A stretch of 64,000 nt of DNA from Byssochlamys sp. IMV 00236 (lineage: Eukaryota > Ascomycota > Eurotiomycetes > Eurotiales > Thermoascaceae), in assembly GCA_001931875.2 (NCBI GenBank), contig MSJH02000815.1, positions 186,001-250,000 on the forward strand. Reading direction: 5' to 3'. A program made the translations under genes and the position numbers. Below the pieces are notes generated by a model. The model was not told the DNA's origin. It searched no databases and saw only the letters and a program-made list of their open reading frames with translations. Numbering within the stretch: position 1 is the stretch's first letter; every line of letters starts with the position of its first letter. Below are positions 11,418 through 24,366 of the stretch, piece by piece.

Positions 11418-11840
11418 GGCGAGTTTCTGGTCAGGAATTAACTGGCCGTTGGTATTTGAATCTGAATCTTGTATGTATCTTCTGTATATCTTCCCCGACG
11501 AGGTCCAACCGGCCCTCCGGGTAAAGTTTAGTTTTTCCGAGATCGGACGACCCGCCCAACGCCGCGTCCCAAACTAGATAGTTTCTCCGGATGTGGAAAT
11601 GGCAATAAACGCGTTTAGTGGAAAACGCGAACGCGTCGAAGATGCCGGTAGGGACAGGGCCTTATTCTAGGCTCTAAGTCCATCAATCGCAGCGAACACA
11701 TTCAACATTACTATATTGGCCACGGGACAAGCCAGAAAGAGCCATGCCCTGGTTGTCCTTGAATTAATTCGAGTTGCTTTGTCCATGGTCAACTGAATTC
11801 CTTCCCCCGATACCCTTAGTCCCCAGAGGGGTACAGCGCA
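11418..11840. promoter_or_regulatory. Divergent promoter between COX20 and POL2
   Basis: A 423-base intergenic region. Near the middle (about 11605-11645) are several ACGCG/AACGCG motifs (AAACGCG twice, ACGCGT twice). These match the MCB element (ACGCGT) that drives G1/S transcription of DNA replication genes in yeasts, and here they lie upstream of a replicative polymerase. No other gene seen. Confidence 0.6.
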
Positions 11841-14800
11841 ATGCCTTCACGAAAGCCTAGCAAATATGGAAATAAGTTTCGGTCCAGCGCCGCATCTTTC
11901 AACCCCAAGAGGGCAAAGACAGTCGAATTCGCGTCTCTGCGGTCGACAGAATCGACGTCTCAAGATGAGAAATTCGAAGCGATTCGACTCGCGAACACTA
12001 TTGATGAGACCATGGGCTTCCCGCGCTTCGAAGCCGGCCATAAGAGAGTAGGATGGCTCATTAATATGCACAGCACCTCTATCGAGGACCCGAAAGTCCC
12101 TGGTGGTCGTGCCGGTGTCGACTTCTATTTCCTCGAAGATGACGGAGGCAGTTTCAAGGCGACGGTAGAATACGACCCGTATTTCATGATTGCGGCGAAG
12201 AAAGGGCACGAGTCAGATGTGGAAGAGTGGTGTAAGAGAATGTTTGAGGGCCTTATCAAGAAAGTGAATCGGGTCGACAAGGAAGATCTGCAGATGCCAA
12301 ACCATCTGCTTGGATATCGAAGGACTTTCTTGCAACTTAGCTTTGCCAACGTGAGCAATCTCTTGGAGGTCCGAAAGACCCTCCTACCAATTGCGGAGAA
12401 AAACAAAAAGAACGTGAATGCGATGGATACTTATGCGGAGATGGCCAGGTCTGTATATCCCAGTATTGTGTTTTGTGCAGCGTGAGTGCTAACTTGAAAC
12501 TAGTGCCAACGCCGGCTTCGATCTCTTTGATGACGAACTAAATAATGACCCACGACCTAATGGCAGCGTAAATGCGAGTGATTTCATAATTGATATTCGG
12601 GAGTACGACGTTCCTTACCATGTTAGAGTGTGTATCGATAAAGGTGCGTTTCTTTATTCTTTCGAAGGCTTTCATTGCTGACAGCTTATAGACATACGTA
12701 TTGGAAAATGGTATACGGTGGAATCAAAACACGGCGTTATTTCATTGACTTGCATAGAAGAGCGACTTCAGCGAGCTGACCCTGTCGTTCTTGCCTTTGA
12801 TATCGAAACCACGAAACTACCCCTAAAGTTCCCTGACGCCGTGATCGATCAAATCATGATGATTTCTTACATGATCGACGGGAATGGATTTCTAATCACC
12901 AATCGAGAGATTGTGTCCGAGGACATCAACGACTTTGAGTATACGCCAAAACCCGAATATAGTGGCCCGTTCGTGATCTTTAACGAACCAGACGAGAGGG
13001 CCGTTCTCGAGAGATTCTTCGGCCATATCAAAGAAGCTAAACCGACTGTCATTGCCACATACAACGGTGACTTCTTCGATTGGCCCTTTGTTGAAGCAAG
13101 AGCCAGTGTACTGGGAATCGATATGTACACCGAGATTGGCTTTCGGAAAAACAACGAAGATATCTACCAGAGCGACCACTGTGTTCACATGGACTGTTTT
13201 GCTTGGGTCAACCGTGACAGTTATCTTCCGCAGGGAAGCAGAGGTCTGAAAGCTGTCACAGTCGCCAAACTGGGCTATGACCCCGACGAGCTGGATCCTG
13301 AATTGATGACGCGGTATGCCAGCGAACGTCCACAGACTTTGTCAGAGTATTCAGTTTCAGATGCCGTTGCCACTTATTATTTGTACATGAAATATGTGCA
13401 CCCATTCATCTTCTCTCTTTGTACGATTCTACCCCTCAACCCCGACGACACCTTGCGAAAAGGAACCGGGACATTATGTGAGATGTTGCTCATGGTCCAG
13501 GCGTACAAGAATGAGATCATCCTGCCAAACAAACATAAGGATCCGCCAGAGTCCTTCTATGAGGGCCACCTCTTAGAATCGGAGACCTATGTTGGTGGTC
13601 ACGTCGAGAGTCTTGAGGCTGGAGTGTTCCGGAGCGATATTCCAGTCAACTTTTCCGTTGATGCGACAGCTATCGACGAATTGATCGGGGATCTCGACGC
13701 TGCGTTGAAGTTCAGTATCACAGTCGAAGAGAAGAAGTCTCTTGACGACGTCACCAATTATGAAGAGGTCAAAGCCCAGATTGTGCAGCGTCTCCTCGAT
13801 CTGAAGAATACGCCCGTTCGCCAGGAGTGCCCGTCCATCTACCATTTGGATGTTGCTTCTATGTATCCGAACATCATGACGACGAACAGACTCCAACCAG
13901 ATTCAATGATACAAGAGTCTGATTGTGCAGCATGCGATTTCAACCGCCCGGGAAAAACATGCGACAGGCGACTTCCGTGGGCATGGCGAGGCGAGTTTCT
14001 TCCCGCAAAGCGCGACGAGTACAATATGATCCGGCGAGCGGTCGAAAACGAGAAGTTCCCTGGGAGGACAAAGAAATCCCCGATGAGGATGTTCAGCGAA
14101 CTAAGCACAGAGGAACAAGCTGCCGTTGTGAAGAAGAGACTGCAGGAATACAGCAAGAAAATCTACCATAAAATTCACGATAGTAAGACCGTGGAACGAG
14201 AAGCTATCATCTGCCAACGCGAGAACCCTTTCTACGTCGATACAGTGCGCAGCTTCAGAGATCGAAGATATGATTTCAAGGGGAAACAGAAAGTATGGAA
14301 AGGAAAGACTGACGCTTTGAAGTCATCGGGTGCTCCCGCTGCAGAGATTGAGGAGGCTAAGAAGATGATCGTGTTGTTTGACTCTCTACAGCTTGCGCAC
14401 AAAGTCATCCTCAACAGTTTCTATGGATATGTCATGCGAAAGGGGTCTCGTTGGTATTCAATGGAGATGGCTGGAGTAACTTGTTTGACTGGTGCACATA
14501 TCATCCAAATGGCGAGAGAGCTCGTTGAACGCATCGGGCGTCCTTTGGAGTTGGATACGGACGGTATCTGGTGTATGCTTCCTGCGACATTTCCTGAGAA
14601 TTTCTCCTTCACATTGAAGAACGGCAAAAAGCTAGGCATCTCCTATCCTTGCGTTATGCTCAACCACCTTGTCCATGGCCGATTCACGAACCATCAGTAT
14701 CAGACACTTGTGGACCCCGCAACCTTCAAGTACGAGACACACAGTGACAATTCTATCTTCTTCGAAGTTGATGGACCATACAAGGCCATGATTCTTCCAA

Positions 14801-17800
14801 CCTCTAAAGAAGAAGACAAGAACCTGAAGAAACGTTATGCAGTCTTCAACCACGACGGTTCACTGGCTGAACTGAAGGGTTTCGAGGTCAAGCGCCGTGG
14901 AGAGTTGAAATTGATCAAGATCTTCCAGACGCAAATTTTCCGCTTTTTCCTGGAAGGAACTACACTTGCGGAAACATACGCAGCCGTCGCTCGGGTTGCG
15001 GATCGATGGCTGGATGTTCTATACCAGCATGGATCAACACTGGCAGACGAAGAGCTTATCGATCTGATTTGCGAGAACAGAAGTATGACCAAAACCCTGG
15101 AAGAGTATGGGAACCAGAAATCTACGTCTATTACTACCGCGAGAAGACTGGCAGAGTTCTTGGGAGAGCAGATGGTCAAAGATAAAGGTCTCAACTGCAA
15201 ATATATCATATCTTCCAAGCCCAGAAACACCCCTGTGACAGATCGAGCGATTCCAGTGACGATCTTCTCTGCCGAAGAAAATGTCAAACGATTCTTCCTA
15301 CGGAAATGGCTTAAGGAAGACCCCGGGGACATGGATCCAAGAACAGTCATCGATTGGGACTATTACCTCGAACGTTTAGGTTCCGTTGTGCAGAAGCTGA
15401 TCACTATCCCGGCTGCCCTGCAAAAGATTCGCAACCCCGTTCCTCGAGTTCCCCATCCGGACTGGCTACAGAGACGAATCGATATGAAAGAAGACAAATT
15501 CAAGCAGAAGAAAATGACGGATATCTTCCAGCTGACTGAAAAGAAAGCATTGGCTGATGTCTCAACCAACATCCTTGAACATCGTGTCCCACATGCTACT
15601 GATATCGAGGATGCACTCGCGCGTTCTGGGGAAAGGTTGAAGTCGCCAACTTCGAATAAAGTGGCCCAGAAAAGAAAATTACCGGAGGGTCCTTCAACGA
15701 CATCCCTCGATCCTTTTGCCAGCCTTCCTGCTACGATGCCATCGATCACTGATGACTACGTCGGTTTCCTGAAGTATCAGAAACAGAAATGGAAGATCCA
15801 GAAGCAAGCTCGAGTCCGTCGCCGACAGCTTTTCGGGGACAGAGTAAACGTTGCATCAGACTCACTGAGTCATTACTTCAGAAATCAAGCAGAGATGCTC
15901 TACATCAGCACGTGGCAGGTCTTGCAGCTTCGTGATACTGAAATGCCCGGAATCGTACGCGCCTTTGTTCTTATCGATAAGAAGGTCCATGCTTTGACTA
16001 TCAAGGTTCCCCGTCAACTTTTCATCAATTTCAAGGGTGATTCGCTGCCGGATGTGGACGTGCCAGGGTGCGATGTGGAAAAGGTCAACCACATACTGCC
16101 AAACGGCCATCCTTCTGTCCATCTCTTCAAACTCACGCTGTCAGAAGATACATATCTAAACGAGGCGGAGAAGATGGAGGCGCTTCTGCATCATCCAAGT
16201 GTGGAAGGCGTCTATGAGAAGAATGTCCCCTTGAGCGTTCGCGCCATATTAAAGCTGGGAAGCCATTGTACCTTCGACGAAGGTCAACGTGGCGTGCTGG
16301 GAGATGGATTGGATCATGGATTTGACCTCTCAGCTCTCTTACATGCAGCGCCAGAACAGCCGTATTTAGCGGAATCCCCATTGGCATACCTCTATCTGTA
16401 CCACGTTGTATCCGGGGACCGACAAGTCTTTGCGCTTTTCTCGACGCTAAGGGATGAGGCGCATGTCGTTATCCTGAACCGAACAAGAGACGTTCAGGGA
16501 TTCCCCAACCTGGACAAAATTTACGCAGAGGCTCTCACGAGGAAGCTCCAGGAAAGTTCGGGCGAGAAGTTACAGGACGCGTTCGCATATCAGGAGAAGC
16601 TGCACTTCAAGACTACTCAAGTAACGACGAGACGAAAGGCGCATCTTGAAATCGGTGACTTGGTAAAGAAGTTCCGAAGCGAGGAAAATCATCCAGTTAT
16701 GCTCGTTATTCAGTCTCAGCAGAGAGAGCGCTTATGTCATGATATACCGATCCTGAAGGAGTACCCTCTTCTGACAGTGAAACCAGAGGCAGCCGACATG
16801 GAATTCCCTCCTCTGGGCTGGCAGACTTTTGTTGCCAAAAGACTTGTTGGGCACTACGTATATCTCGGAGCATGGATCCAAAGCCTGACCTTGCTGGCGA
16901 GATATGGAGACGTCCCTCTTGGAAATCTTGAGAGTGAAGATCCAAGGTATCTTATCGACGTGTCATACGCGAGACGGCTTCAACAGAACAATGTCGTGCT
17001 CTGGTGGTCTTCTGGTCCCCGACCGGATCACGCAGGATACGAGAAAGATGATATTGTTGGACCCTTGGAGAGGGTTGATATGCCCTCTGTCAACGTTCCA
17101 GGGACATATTCTACTGTCTGCATCGAGCTTGACATCCGCAACCTTGCTTTCAACACTATCCTCACATCATCCCTAATTAATGAATTGGAAGGCAGCGATG
17201 CCCTCTTGGCACCTTCCGCTCCGGCAACCAACGGTCCAAGCGACGGTACGGGCATCTTATACTCAGAGAAGGCATTTGCATCCGCTGGTGTCTTTGTTCT
17301 GCGCGAGATGGTAAAGCAATGGTGGACCGAGGTCTGTTCGGGCAACGGTATGGCGGATATCATGGTGCAGCACCTGATCCGATGGATTGAGAGCCCGGCC
17401 TCTTGTCTCTACGACCGGTCCCTGCATTACTACGTGCGGATGATGTCAAAGAAGTCTTTCCAACAGCTCATGGGTGATTTCCGCCGTGTGGGTTCGAATG
17501 TCATCTTCGCTAGCCCGACGCGTCTGCTTCTGCAAACCACAAAGACTGAGGTAGGCAATGCGTATGCGTACAGTCAGTATGTGCTGAAGTCTATCCGTGG
17601 CAATGCGGTCTTTTCCTTTATCGACCTGGAAATCAAAGAGTATTGGGACTTCCTAGTCTGGTACGATGAATACAACTACGGTGGTAAAGGCTGTCGAGAG
17701 GTTGTCGAGTCGGACAATCAGCAGCTTGAGACGATCATGCACTGGCAAATGAGCCGGTTCCTTCCTGCTCCGATGCAGACGGTGTTCCACGACTGGGTGG

Positions 17801-18651
17801 TGGAGTATATTGAACTGATGCATGCTCTCAAACGACCCGGATCTCACGATGCTGATATCTCATCTACTCCCCGACTCACTCAGATCCCCGGCAAACCGGC
17901 AGATCCTGACAATGATCAAATCACCTCTGTCCTTACTGACCGCTTTTCGAAGCCGCTGAAGAAGCAGATCACGGGTCTCATCCGGCGACAGCGTGATGAG
18001 ATGTTGCACCCAGAACTGGCGTCTGACTATGTCTTCCCAGTGCTTCCTGGAGCAATTATAGACCCTAATGCAGACAATCGCAATCCGTCTCTGGAGCTGG
18101 TCAAGTCGCTCATGCAAGTCCTGAGTCTCTCGAAGACGACTACTCTGGAGACTCGACTCCTGCGTCGCGAGCTGCTAGCACTCTTTGAGGTTCGAGAATT
18201 CAGCGAGGAAGGTCGATTTGAGAATCCCAGCACCAGTCTCAAGTTACCAGAGCTGGCCTGCAACGCTTGCTGCTTAATCCGTGACCTCGATCTATGCCGG
18301 GACGAGGACGTGCTTCCCGGCCTGGACTCAGATGGGAGTGTTGCGACGGTCAAGGCCTGGCGCTGTCCCTTCTGCCAGACGGAATACGACAAGCTTGCCC
18401 AGGAGGAAACACTCATCGGTCAAGTCCAAGGAATGATTGTGGCGTGGCAGACGCAAGATCTGAAATGTTCCAAGTGCGGCGGACTGAAAGTCAGCGACTT
18501 CATGGAACATTGCTCGTGCAGTGGAAATTGGGTCGAGACGGTGAACCGGGCGGACATGGAGAAGCGACTCCGCGTTATGGCAAGCGTTGCGAAGTTCCAC
18601 GGCTTGAAGCTGCTGGAAACAGTGGTAAACGGGGTTCTCGGTGGGATTTAG
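11841..18651 (+). CDS. POL2: DNA polymerase epsilon catalytic subunit A
   Basis: Leading-strand replicative polymerase with proofreading exonuclease. Exons 11841-12448, 12504-12643 and 12692-18651 give 2235 residues (yeast Pol2 2222). Exonuclease residues are D286/E288 (FDIETT), D379 (NGDFFD) and D473 (SVSDA). Polymerase residues are D636 in DVASMYPN (motif A), KVILNSFYG (motif B) and D871/D873 in LDTDG (motif C). All sit four residues before the known yeast positions, which supports the splice model. The catalytic-core [4Fe-4S] cysteines are C661, C664 and C673, with a fourth in AIICQREN. The C-terminal half is the inactive B-family duplicate, ending in zinc modules CysA (C2106, C2109, C2141, C2144) and CysB (C2175, C2178, C2190, C2192). 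No lesion seen. Confidence 0.98.
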
Positions 18652-19073
18652 CTCTGTCCCTGATTCGTATCGATTGTGGGTTTGGTTTGGTTAGAGTTCC
18701 TTTTGGCACTTGCATTGCACCGGCGTATGAGGACTGACTGGTAGCGTAATTTACATGGTGTTCGGGATGGCCAAGGGGACGTATATAACAAGTCAATTAA
18801 TTATATCCTGGGTACGAACAAACGCTATCTGTGGTTGGGTTAGGTTGGGTCACGTATAAGCTGCGCACTGCGAATCAATCAAGAGTTTTCTTATATATCA
18901 CATCACATCTGGTGTTATCTGAGCGATCCCATGCAACACTGCGACTTCAAGAATGCCATTATTATCGCTCGATCCTTCATCGCCGATCGCTCTGGAAGGT
19001 CTGGATCCCCGCGGGCGCCAACGTGAGTGAGCATCGTCCATTCATTCTGGCGACATCTCTCGTTCTTGTGCCG

Positions 19074-19092
19074 TCTCTCTCTCTCTCTCTCT
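19074..19092 (+). repeat. (CT)n polypyrimidine tract
   Basis: A run of nine CT dinucleotides followed by TTCTTCGTCC. Such tracts are common in Aspergillus core promoters just upstream of transcription starts. Confidence 0.8.
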
Positions 19093-19218
19093 TCTTCGTC
19101 CGATAATTTCCTATCTGGTAATTACACGGTTGACACTAGTATCTATCTACTTCTCCTCATTCTCGCCAGTGAGACCCTGATCTCGGAGCAATCAGCCCTA
19201 AGCCTCAGCCCCGCGGAG

Positions 19219-19312
19219 GTAAGTAAGAAAAGAAAAAGCTTAGGTCGCTGTAATTTAATTTAGTCGACCTGTCATCCGACGCCGGTTCTCCTCACAAACG
19301 GTGGCTCTGCAG
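19219..19312 (+). other. Possible 5' UTR intron of the CaM kinase gene
   Basis: GCGGAG followed by GTAAGTAAG at 19219 is a strong donor, and CTCTGCAG ending at 19312 is a possible acceptor. Other acceptors (CATTTTAG near 19388) exist. If used, the intron lies wholly in the leader. Unproven. Confidence 0.35.
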
Positions 19313-19505
19313 GAGGAATCTGATCTCAGATTTTTTTGTCCTGACAAGGCTCTTCTCTTCTTTGTCTGACGTTCTTCTTCATTTTAGTTACCCGCAAGTT
19401 CTGGATCCAGCGGGGTAATTGGTAATTATCCACTGGCTAACTATCCCTCTCTATTCATTCCTCATCCGACTCGCGATACAACACGACCCCCGCAACCTCG
19501 CCTGA

Positions 19506-20926
19506 ATGGCATCGCAGACGCAGACGCAACCGCAGCCACAGCGGCCGCAGATCCAGCCCTGTCGGTATAAAACTGGAAAGACTCTAGGGGCGGGCTCCTA
19601 CTCGGTGGTGAAGGAATGCGTGCACATCGACACCGGGCGGTATTATGCCGCGAAGGTCATCAATAAGCGGCTGATGACCGGCAGAGAGCACATGGTGGTT
19701 AACCCTGGGGATTATATACTCGTTTCTATGCACTGGGAGAAAGAAGAGTGCTGATGGGTTCTGGATCGATATCAGGTCCGAAATGAGATCGCCGTGCTCA
19801 AGAGGGTCTCCATGGGCCACCAGAATATCCTTACGCTGGTCGACTACTTCGAGACTATGAATAACCGTACGTGCGATCGTCTGGGCGAGAAGAATCAGGG
19901 TTCCCCTAGTTGCAGAAGCTGATCTTATACTCTCGCATACAGTCTACCTAGTGACCGATCTCGCGCTTGGAGGAGAGCTCTTCGACCGTATCTGCCGCAA
20001 GGGTAGCTATTACGAATCAGACGCCGCAGACCTCATTCGTGCGACCCTATCGGCGGTGGCATACTTGCATGACCATGGCATCGTCCACCGTGATCTCAAG
20101 CCGGAGAATCTCCTGTTCCGCACGCCAGAAGATAATGCAGACTTGCTGATAGCAGACTTTGGTCTGTCGAGGATCATGGACGAGGAACAGTTCCACGTTC
20201 TGACTACCACCTGTGGAACGCCAGGATACATGGCACCAGAGATCTTCAAGAAGACTGGACATGGGAAGCCAGTGTATGTGGTTTCGCTAAGTAGTCGCTA
20301 TGTTCCTTCACTGACTTGGACTTCCTAGGGACATCTGGGCTATCGGTGTCATCACCTACTTCCTTCTGTGCGGTTACACGCCTTTCGACCGCGACTCCAA
20401 CCTCGAAGAGATGCAGGCCATCCTCGTCGCGGATTACTCCTTCACTCCCCTCGAGTACTGGCGCGGCGTGTCATTGACAGCACGCGACTTCATCAAGCGA
20501 TGCCTGACAATCGACCCCAAGGCGCGCATGACTGCTCACGAAGCGCTGCAACACCCCTGGATTAACCCACCCTTCGACCCTGCCGATCCATCCAACTTCG
20601 GTTCCGGCGAAGACTTGCTGCCAACGGTCAAGAAGAACTTCAACGCGCGTCGGACACTGCACAAGGCCATCGACACGGTGCGCGCCATCAACAAGCTGCG
20701 CGAAAGCGGTGGTCTCATGATGGATGGGGTCATGAGCGTCGACCCGAAGCCGGAACACGTTCACGGAAACCAAGTATTCGAGGAGAAAGGGCATGATGGA
20801 GCTATGGAGATTGATAGTCGTTCAAACGCGCGGGGGCAGACGGAGCAGCAGATTCGAGATCAAGAGCGGAGAATCAAGGAGACAGTGACAGGTCTTTGGA
20901 GCAAACAAACAACCCACAGGCGTTAA
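19506..20926 (+). CDS. Calcium/calmodulin-dependent protein kinase (CaMK I/II type)
   Basis: Ser/Thr kinase of fungal Ca2+/calmodulin signalling (the CmkA/CmkB group of Aspergillus). Exons 19506-19694, 19776-19866, 19943-20273 and 20329-20926 give 402 residues. After a Gln/Pro-rich start come the Gly loop (GAGSYSVV, 28-35), Lys50 (YAAKVINK), catalytic HRDLKPEN, DFGLS, and an activation loop LTTTCGTPGYMAPE with a Thr equivalent to the CaMKK site of CaMKI. The kinase domain ends at HPWINPP. The next segment, NARRTLHKAIDTVRAINKLR, is a basic amphipathic helix fitting the autoinhibitory and calmodulin-binding region. The charged C-terminal tail is variable. Junctions keep frame: REHM/VRNE, MNN/LYLV and GKPV/DIWAIG. 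I cannot separate CmkA from CmkB with certainty. Confidence 0.93.
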
Positions 20927-21766
20927 TCGTGATCATCATTGTTCATCAATCAGAATACCAATACCCGTATATCTTAAAGTCATGTTATCCGTTGGAAAAA
21001 AATCGTGAACTGCCCAATCTCGATCTATGAATTTTCGCAATTGGTGCTCTCCTCCTAACTTCCCTTTTCCAATCATGGAAGGGGCAGGGAAAACGAGGAA
21101 GAAAGAAAGAAAGAAAACGCCTATACGTATCCTCTTAAAAGCACATACATAACCCCCAATGCTCGGTTTTGTCATGCGATGTCGGTGGGCCTATTATTCT
21201 GGCAACTCCTTTCTGAAGTGTGCGATTCTATCCCGGGGTAAACTAAACATTTAAGCAAATACGAATTCTAGCATGTAGCTTTTTCTTTTTTTCTTTAGTA
21301 CATAGTATTTTATAACTGGCTGGATTTGTACATCAAACTCTAATCTGAATATTCTGTTCTGGGCGTAAGAATCCACACTCGTCATGAATGTAAGCGTTGA
21401 ATACTAGCACAAGTACGCTCTCGCTCTCCATGTTATTGTACAAGTACATCTTCTACAGCGGTAATCTTATATTGAACGTGATCACATACTCAGCTTTTTC
21501 CTTGTCTCTCATTCATCAGTACATACAGGCGTTAAGAGTCAGGAGTTAGGAAGTTCAAAGGGTTTAATGCGATGAGTAGGAAGAGCATTGACTGCATAGA
21601 AAAAATATGGAAAGATGCAGGCGAGGAGGTCTAGGCAAGAAGAAATAGATCTATAGAAAATCGTTTCAATCGCAGCGTAAGAATTTTAGAGGGCGAGTCG
21701 AGTCATAATTATCTCTTCAGGGAGGGATGGAAGCTCTTTTTTTTAGGCGGATCCGTTCTCTGTAGG
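20927..21766. other. Convergent 3' region between the CaM kinase gene and SSZ1
   Basis: 840 bases between two stop codons. T-rich and A-rich runs, including a GAAAGAAAGAAAG tract near 21100, fit 3' UTRs. No open frame with recognisable content. Confidence 0.55.
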
Positions 21767-23677
21767 CTAGGGGGACTCGACGGCACCACGGACACCTCCC
21801 TTTCCACCGACTTCTCTGGCGGTGATCTGGATGCCCAGGTCGGAGTTGATGTTCACCATGACCTCGACCTTGCCGCCGGCCTTGACGCCCTTGATGGCGA
21901 ATTCGGCAATGGGCTTCTCGGCCTTCCAGACCAGCTCGCGGATCTCCTCCTCTTCGTCCTCGTCGGAGTCGAAGTCAGAGTCCTCATCCTCCTCATCGTC
22001 CTTGGGCTTCTCCTCCTTGGGCTTAGGCTCGGGCTTGGTGACCTTGATCTCACGAGCACCTTCGCAGACACGGATCAGAACGTCGCCGCCCTCCTTGGGA
22101 ACTGCGTAGTGAGCGACACGACGGGCCGGCAGAGCGGTCTCGGCGGGAATAAGAGGACGGAAGATGGACTCGTCACCCTCCGCAGCCACAAGCTGGACAC
22201 CGATGGCCTTGCTGAGATGAGGAGTGACAGTAACCATGGGGTGGATGGACTGCTCAATGTCTTCGGCATCGAATTCCTGGATGAGAGATGCCTGGATGGC
22301 CGCACCACGGGCGATGAGGTCGGAGGGGTTGATAGCAGAGGGGTCTGTCGATGGCGCAAGAACCTTGGTGGTCTCAGGGAAGATGTTCTGCAGCAGGCTG
22401 GCGATCTTGGGAGTGTGAGAGGTACCGCCGACGAGAATGACCTCGTTGATGTCCAGAATATCCAATTCGGCCTTCTTCACAACATCCTGGATAAGACCAG
22501 TGAACTGGGCGAAGACCTTTCCGGATAGCAGCTCGTATCGGGTGCGGTTGATGGTAGAGCTGAAGTCAATGCCATCCGCAAGACTCTCGATGCTCAGGGT
22601 GGCGTTGGTACCCAGGCTGAGAGCCTTCTTGGTGGCCTCACCCTCCAGCTTCAGCTTGGCCAGTCCACGGGGGTTCTCCCTCGGGTCAGTCTTGTGCTTC
22701 TTGATGAACTCCTTAGCAAAGTGGTCAATGATGATCTGGTCCAAGTTGGCTCCGCCAAGTTCGTAGTCGTGAGCGGTGGCCAGAATGGTGTAGATACCTC
22801 CACGGGAGGCAACCACGGCAACATCAGATCTCGTACCACCCAGATCGGCGACGACGACCAGCTTGTCCGTGACAACAGCCTCTGGGCGTGCATCGTAGGC
22901 CATCACAGCAGCAACGGGCTCGTGGATAAGCTGAAGCACCTCAATTCCGGTGGCCTTGGCCGCAGAAACCAGGGCCTCGCGCTGGGCATCCGTGAAATCA
23001 GTGGGAACCGCAATCACAGCGGCGTTGACATCCTTTCCGAGGAAGTCAGCTGCAGACTTCTGCAGGCGACGAAGGTGACGGGTGGTGATCTCAGAGACAG
23101 TGACAACGCTGGGCTCTTCGCTGGCGCTGTCACGGATAGAGAAAGCGACAGTAGAGGAATGCTCCTGGGGGTGAGCAGACTGGTGGCTTGGGGTCGGGTC
23201 TATCGACTTGAATCTATATTGTGTATTAGCACCGGCATCCGCACCCAACTATCATGTTCCTCTGCGGGGTTCCCCTTACTCCTTGCCCAGGTAGTCCCTG
23301 AAGTATGCGACAGTGTTCTGGGGGTTGCGGACGAGCTGTGCCTTGGCCTGGGAGCCATGGTATTCCTCTCCCTCAACGTAAGAGAGAATGGAAGGGATCT
23401 GGCGGTCTGTAGTAAAATGATCGTCAATTTCTCCATTCGAATGGCCGCAGACGCCCGTAACTAGGGCTGGATTAAGAACGCACCTCCATCTTCGTTGGCA
23501 ATCACCTCAGCCTTCCCCTCCTATATTCACTACTGTCAGTCCTTCCTTCATATCTGGGACAGCGATCACATCGTCCGAACATACCGGTGAAGTGCGGGCA
23601 ATCGAGCTGGTGGAGTTACCAAAGGAAACACCAATGGCATATCTCTCCGCCGCCACGCCGTTCGACTCGTCACTCAT
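21767..23677 (-). CDS. SSZ1: Ribosome-associated Hsp70 Ssz1
   Basis: Atypical Hsp70 that forms the ribosome-associated complex with zuotin and stimulates Ssb on nascent chains. Exons 23677-23585, 23520-23484, 23406-23280 and 23213-21767 give 567 residues. The ATPase-like domain starts GVSFGNSTSSIA (residues 16-27), lacking the usual GTT phosphate loop, as in other Ssz1 proteins. It continues with AVIAVPTDFTDAQREAL, HEPVAAVMAYD, ADLGGTRSDV and ILVGGTSHTPKI. The substrate-binding region is short, as in the family, and carries an acidic insert (an Asp/Glu/Ser run at about residues 505-530) before VWKAEKPIAEF. The last exon holds most of the gene. All four junctions keep frame. Its 3' end converges on the kinase gene. 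Confidence 0.93.
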
Positions 23678-24366
23678 CTTTGAGTATAGAAGAATCCGGT
23701 TCTCGCGGTGGTGACAAGAAGGAATGTGTGCAGGGACACGGAAGAGACCAGGAAAAGAGAGAAGGAAAGATTAGAGCCAAGAAAACGGCTTCGATCGAGC
23801 TGGATCACGAACGCTTCACACTCGTCGGGGAAAAAATCTTTTGAGGCGTTTTTCTTCGAGGCGGGAGTGAGCGGGTGGCGGTGCAGCCTTATCGATAAGC
23901 GATGCGGCGGTGCAAGGAATTCTATCTCAAGGGTTCTTCAACACATTCTCTCTTTTCATTTTCACTCCTTTCATTGAAATTATGATGCTGGTCAGTAATG
24001 ATAAGCCGGTGAGTCTATTTCTGTGGAATTGTTATGCTTGACAGTACATGGGACTGCTACTCGTGCTATATCAGCTCACAATATATCTATGCACAATACA
24101 AAGAGAACTATATATTCATCAATAATTGGCTTTCTCTTATAACATGGACGAAATTATCTCAGGGCCACTAGAACACGGAAGGAGATTAGGTATCGTAGAT
24201 ACGTTAACAAGTGATCATAGTCGCAAATAGAGACGCCCAACGTCGATAACTCGATCCTTATCTAAGTCTCTGAGGACGGAGCTTCACTGCGATGTTGAAA
24301 CCGTCGCAAAAAACATCTTGTAATCTAGTAGGTTCTATCCTATAATTAGGATTCAAAGAACCTGCC
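23678..24366. other. SSZ1 5' region and AT-rich repeat-bearing spacer
   Basis: 689 bases. The part next to SSZ1 (23678-23980) is its promoter and leader. From about 24040 the sequence becomes AT-rich and carries the left copy of a direct repeat (24125-24213). No gene supported. Confidence 0.5.
24125..24213 (+). repeat. Diverged direct repeat, copy A
   Basis: Contains an exact 13-mer (ATTGGCTTTCTCT, 24125-24137) and, 62 bases on, a 27-mer (24187-24213, ending CGTTAACAAGTG). Both recur in the same order and spacing in copy B (25984-26076). The 27-mer has an internal inverted repeat, GTATC-GTA-GATAC, intact in this copy. Confidence 0.8.

Larger units (their letters stand above)
18652..19505. 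other. POL2 3' region and long 5' leader region of the CaM kinase gene
   Basis: 854 bases with no coding content I can support. The left part is the POL2 3' UTR. The right part is CT-rich, with a (CT)n tract and at least one good intron donor, suggesting a long, possibly spliced 5' UTR for the kinase gene. Several short ATG frames (for example 19027-19263) look non-coding. Confidence 0.5.

Noticed and set aside
22694..23464. 256-codon plus-strand frame
   Set aside because: Antisense shadow of SSZ1; crosses its introns and matches nothing recognisable.
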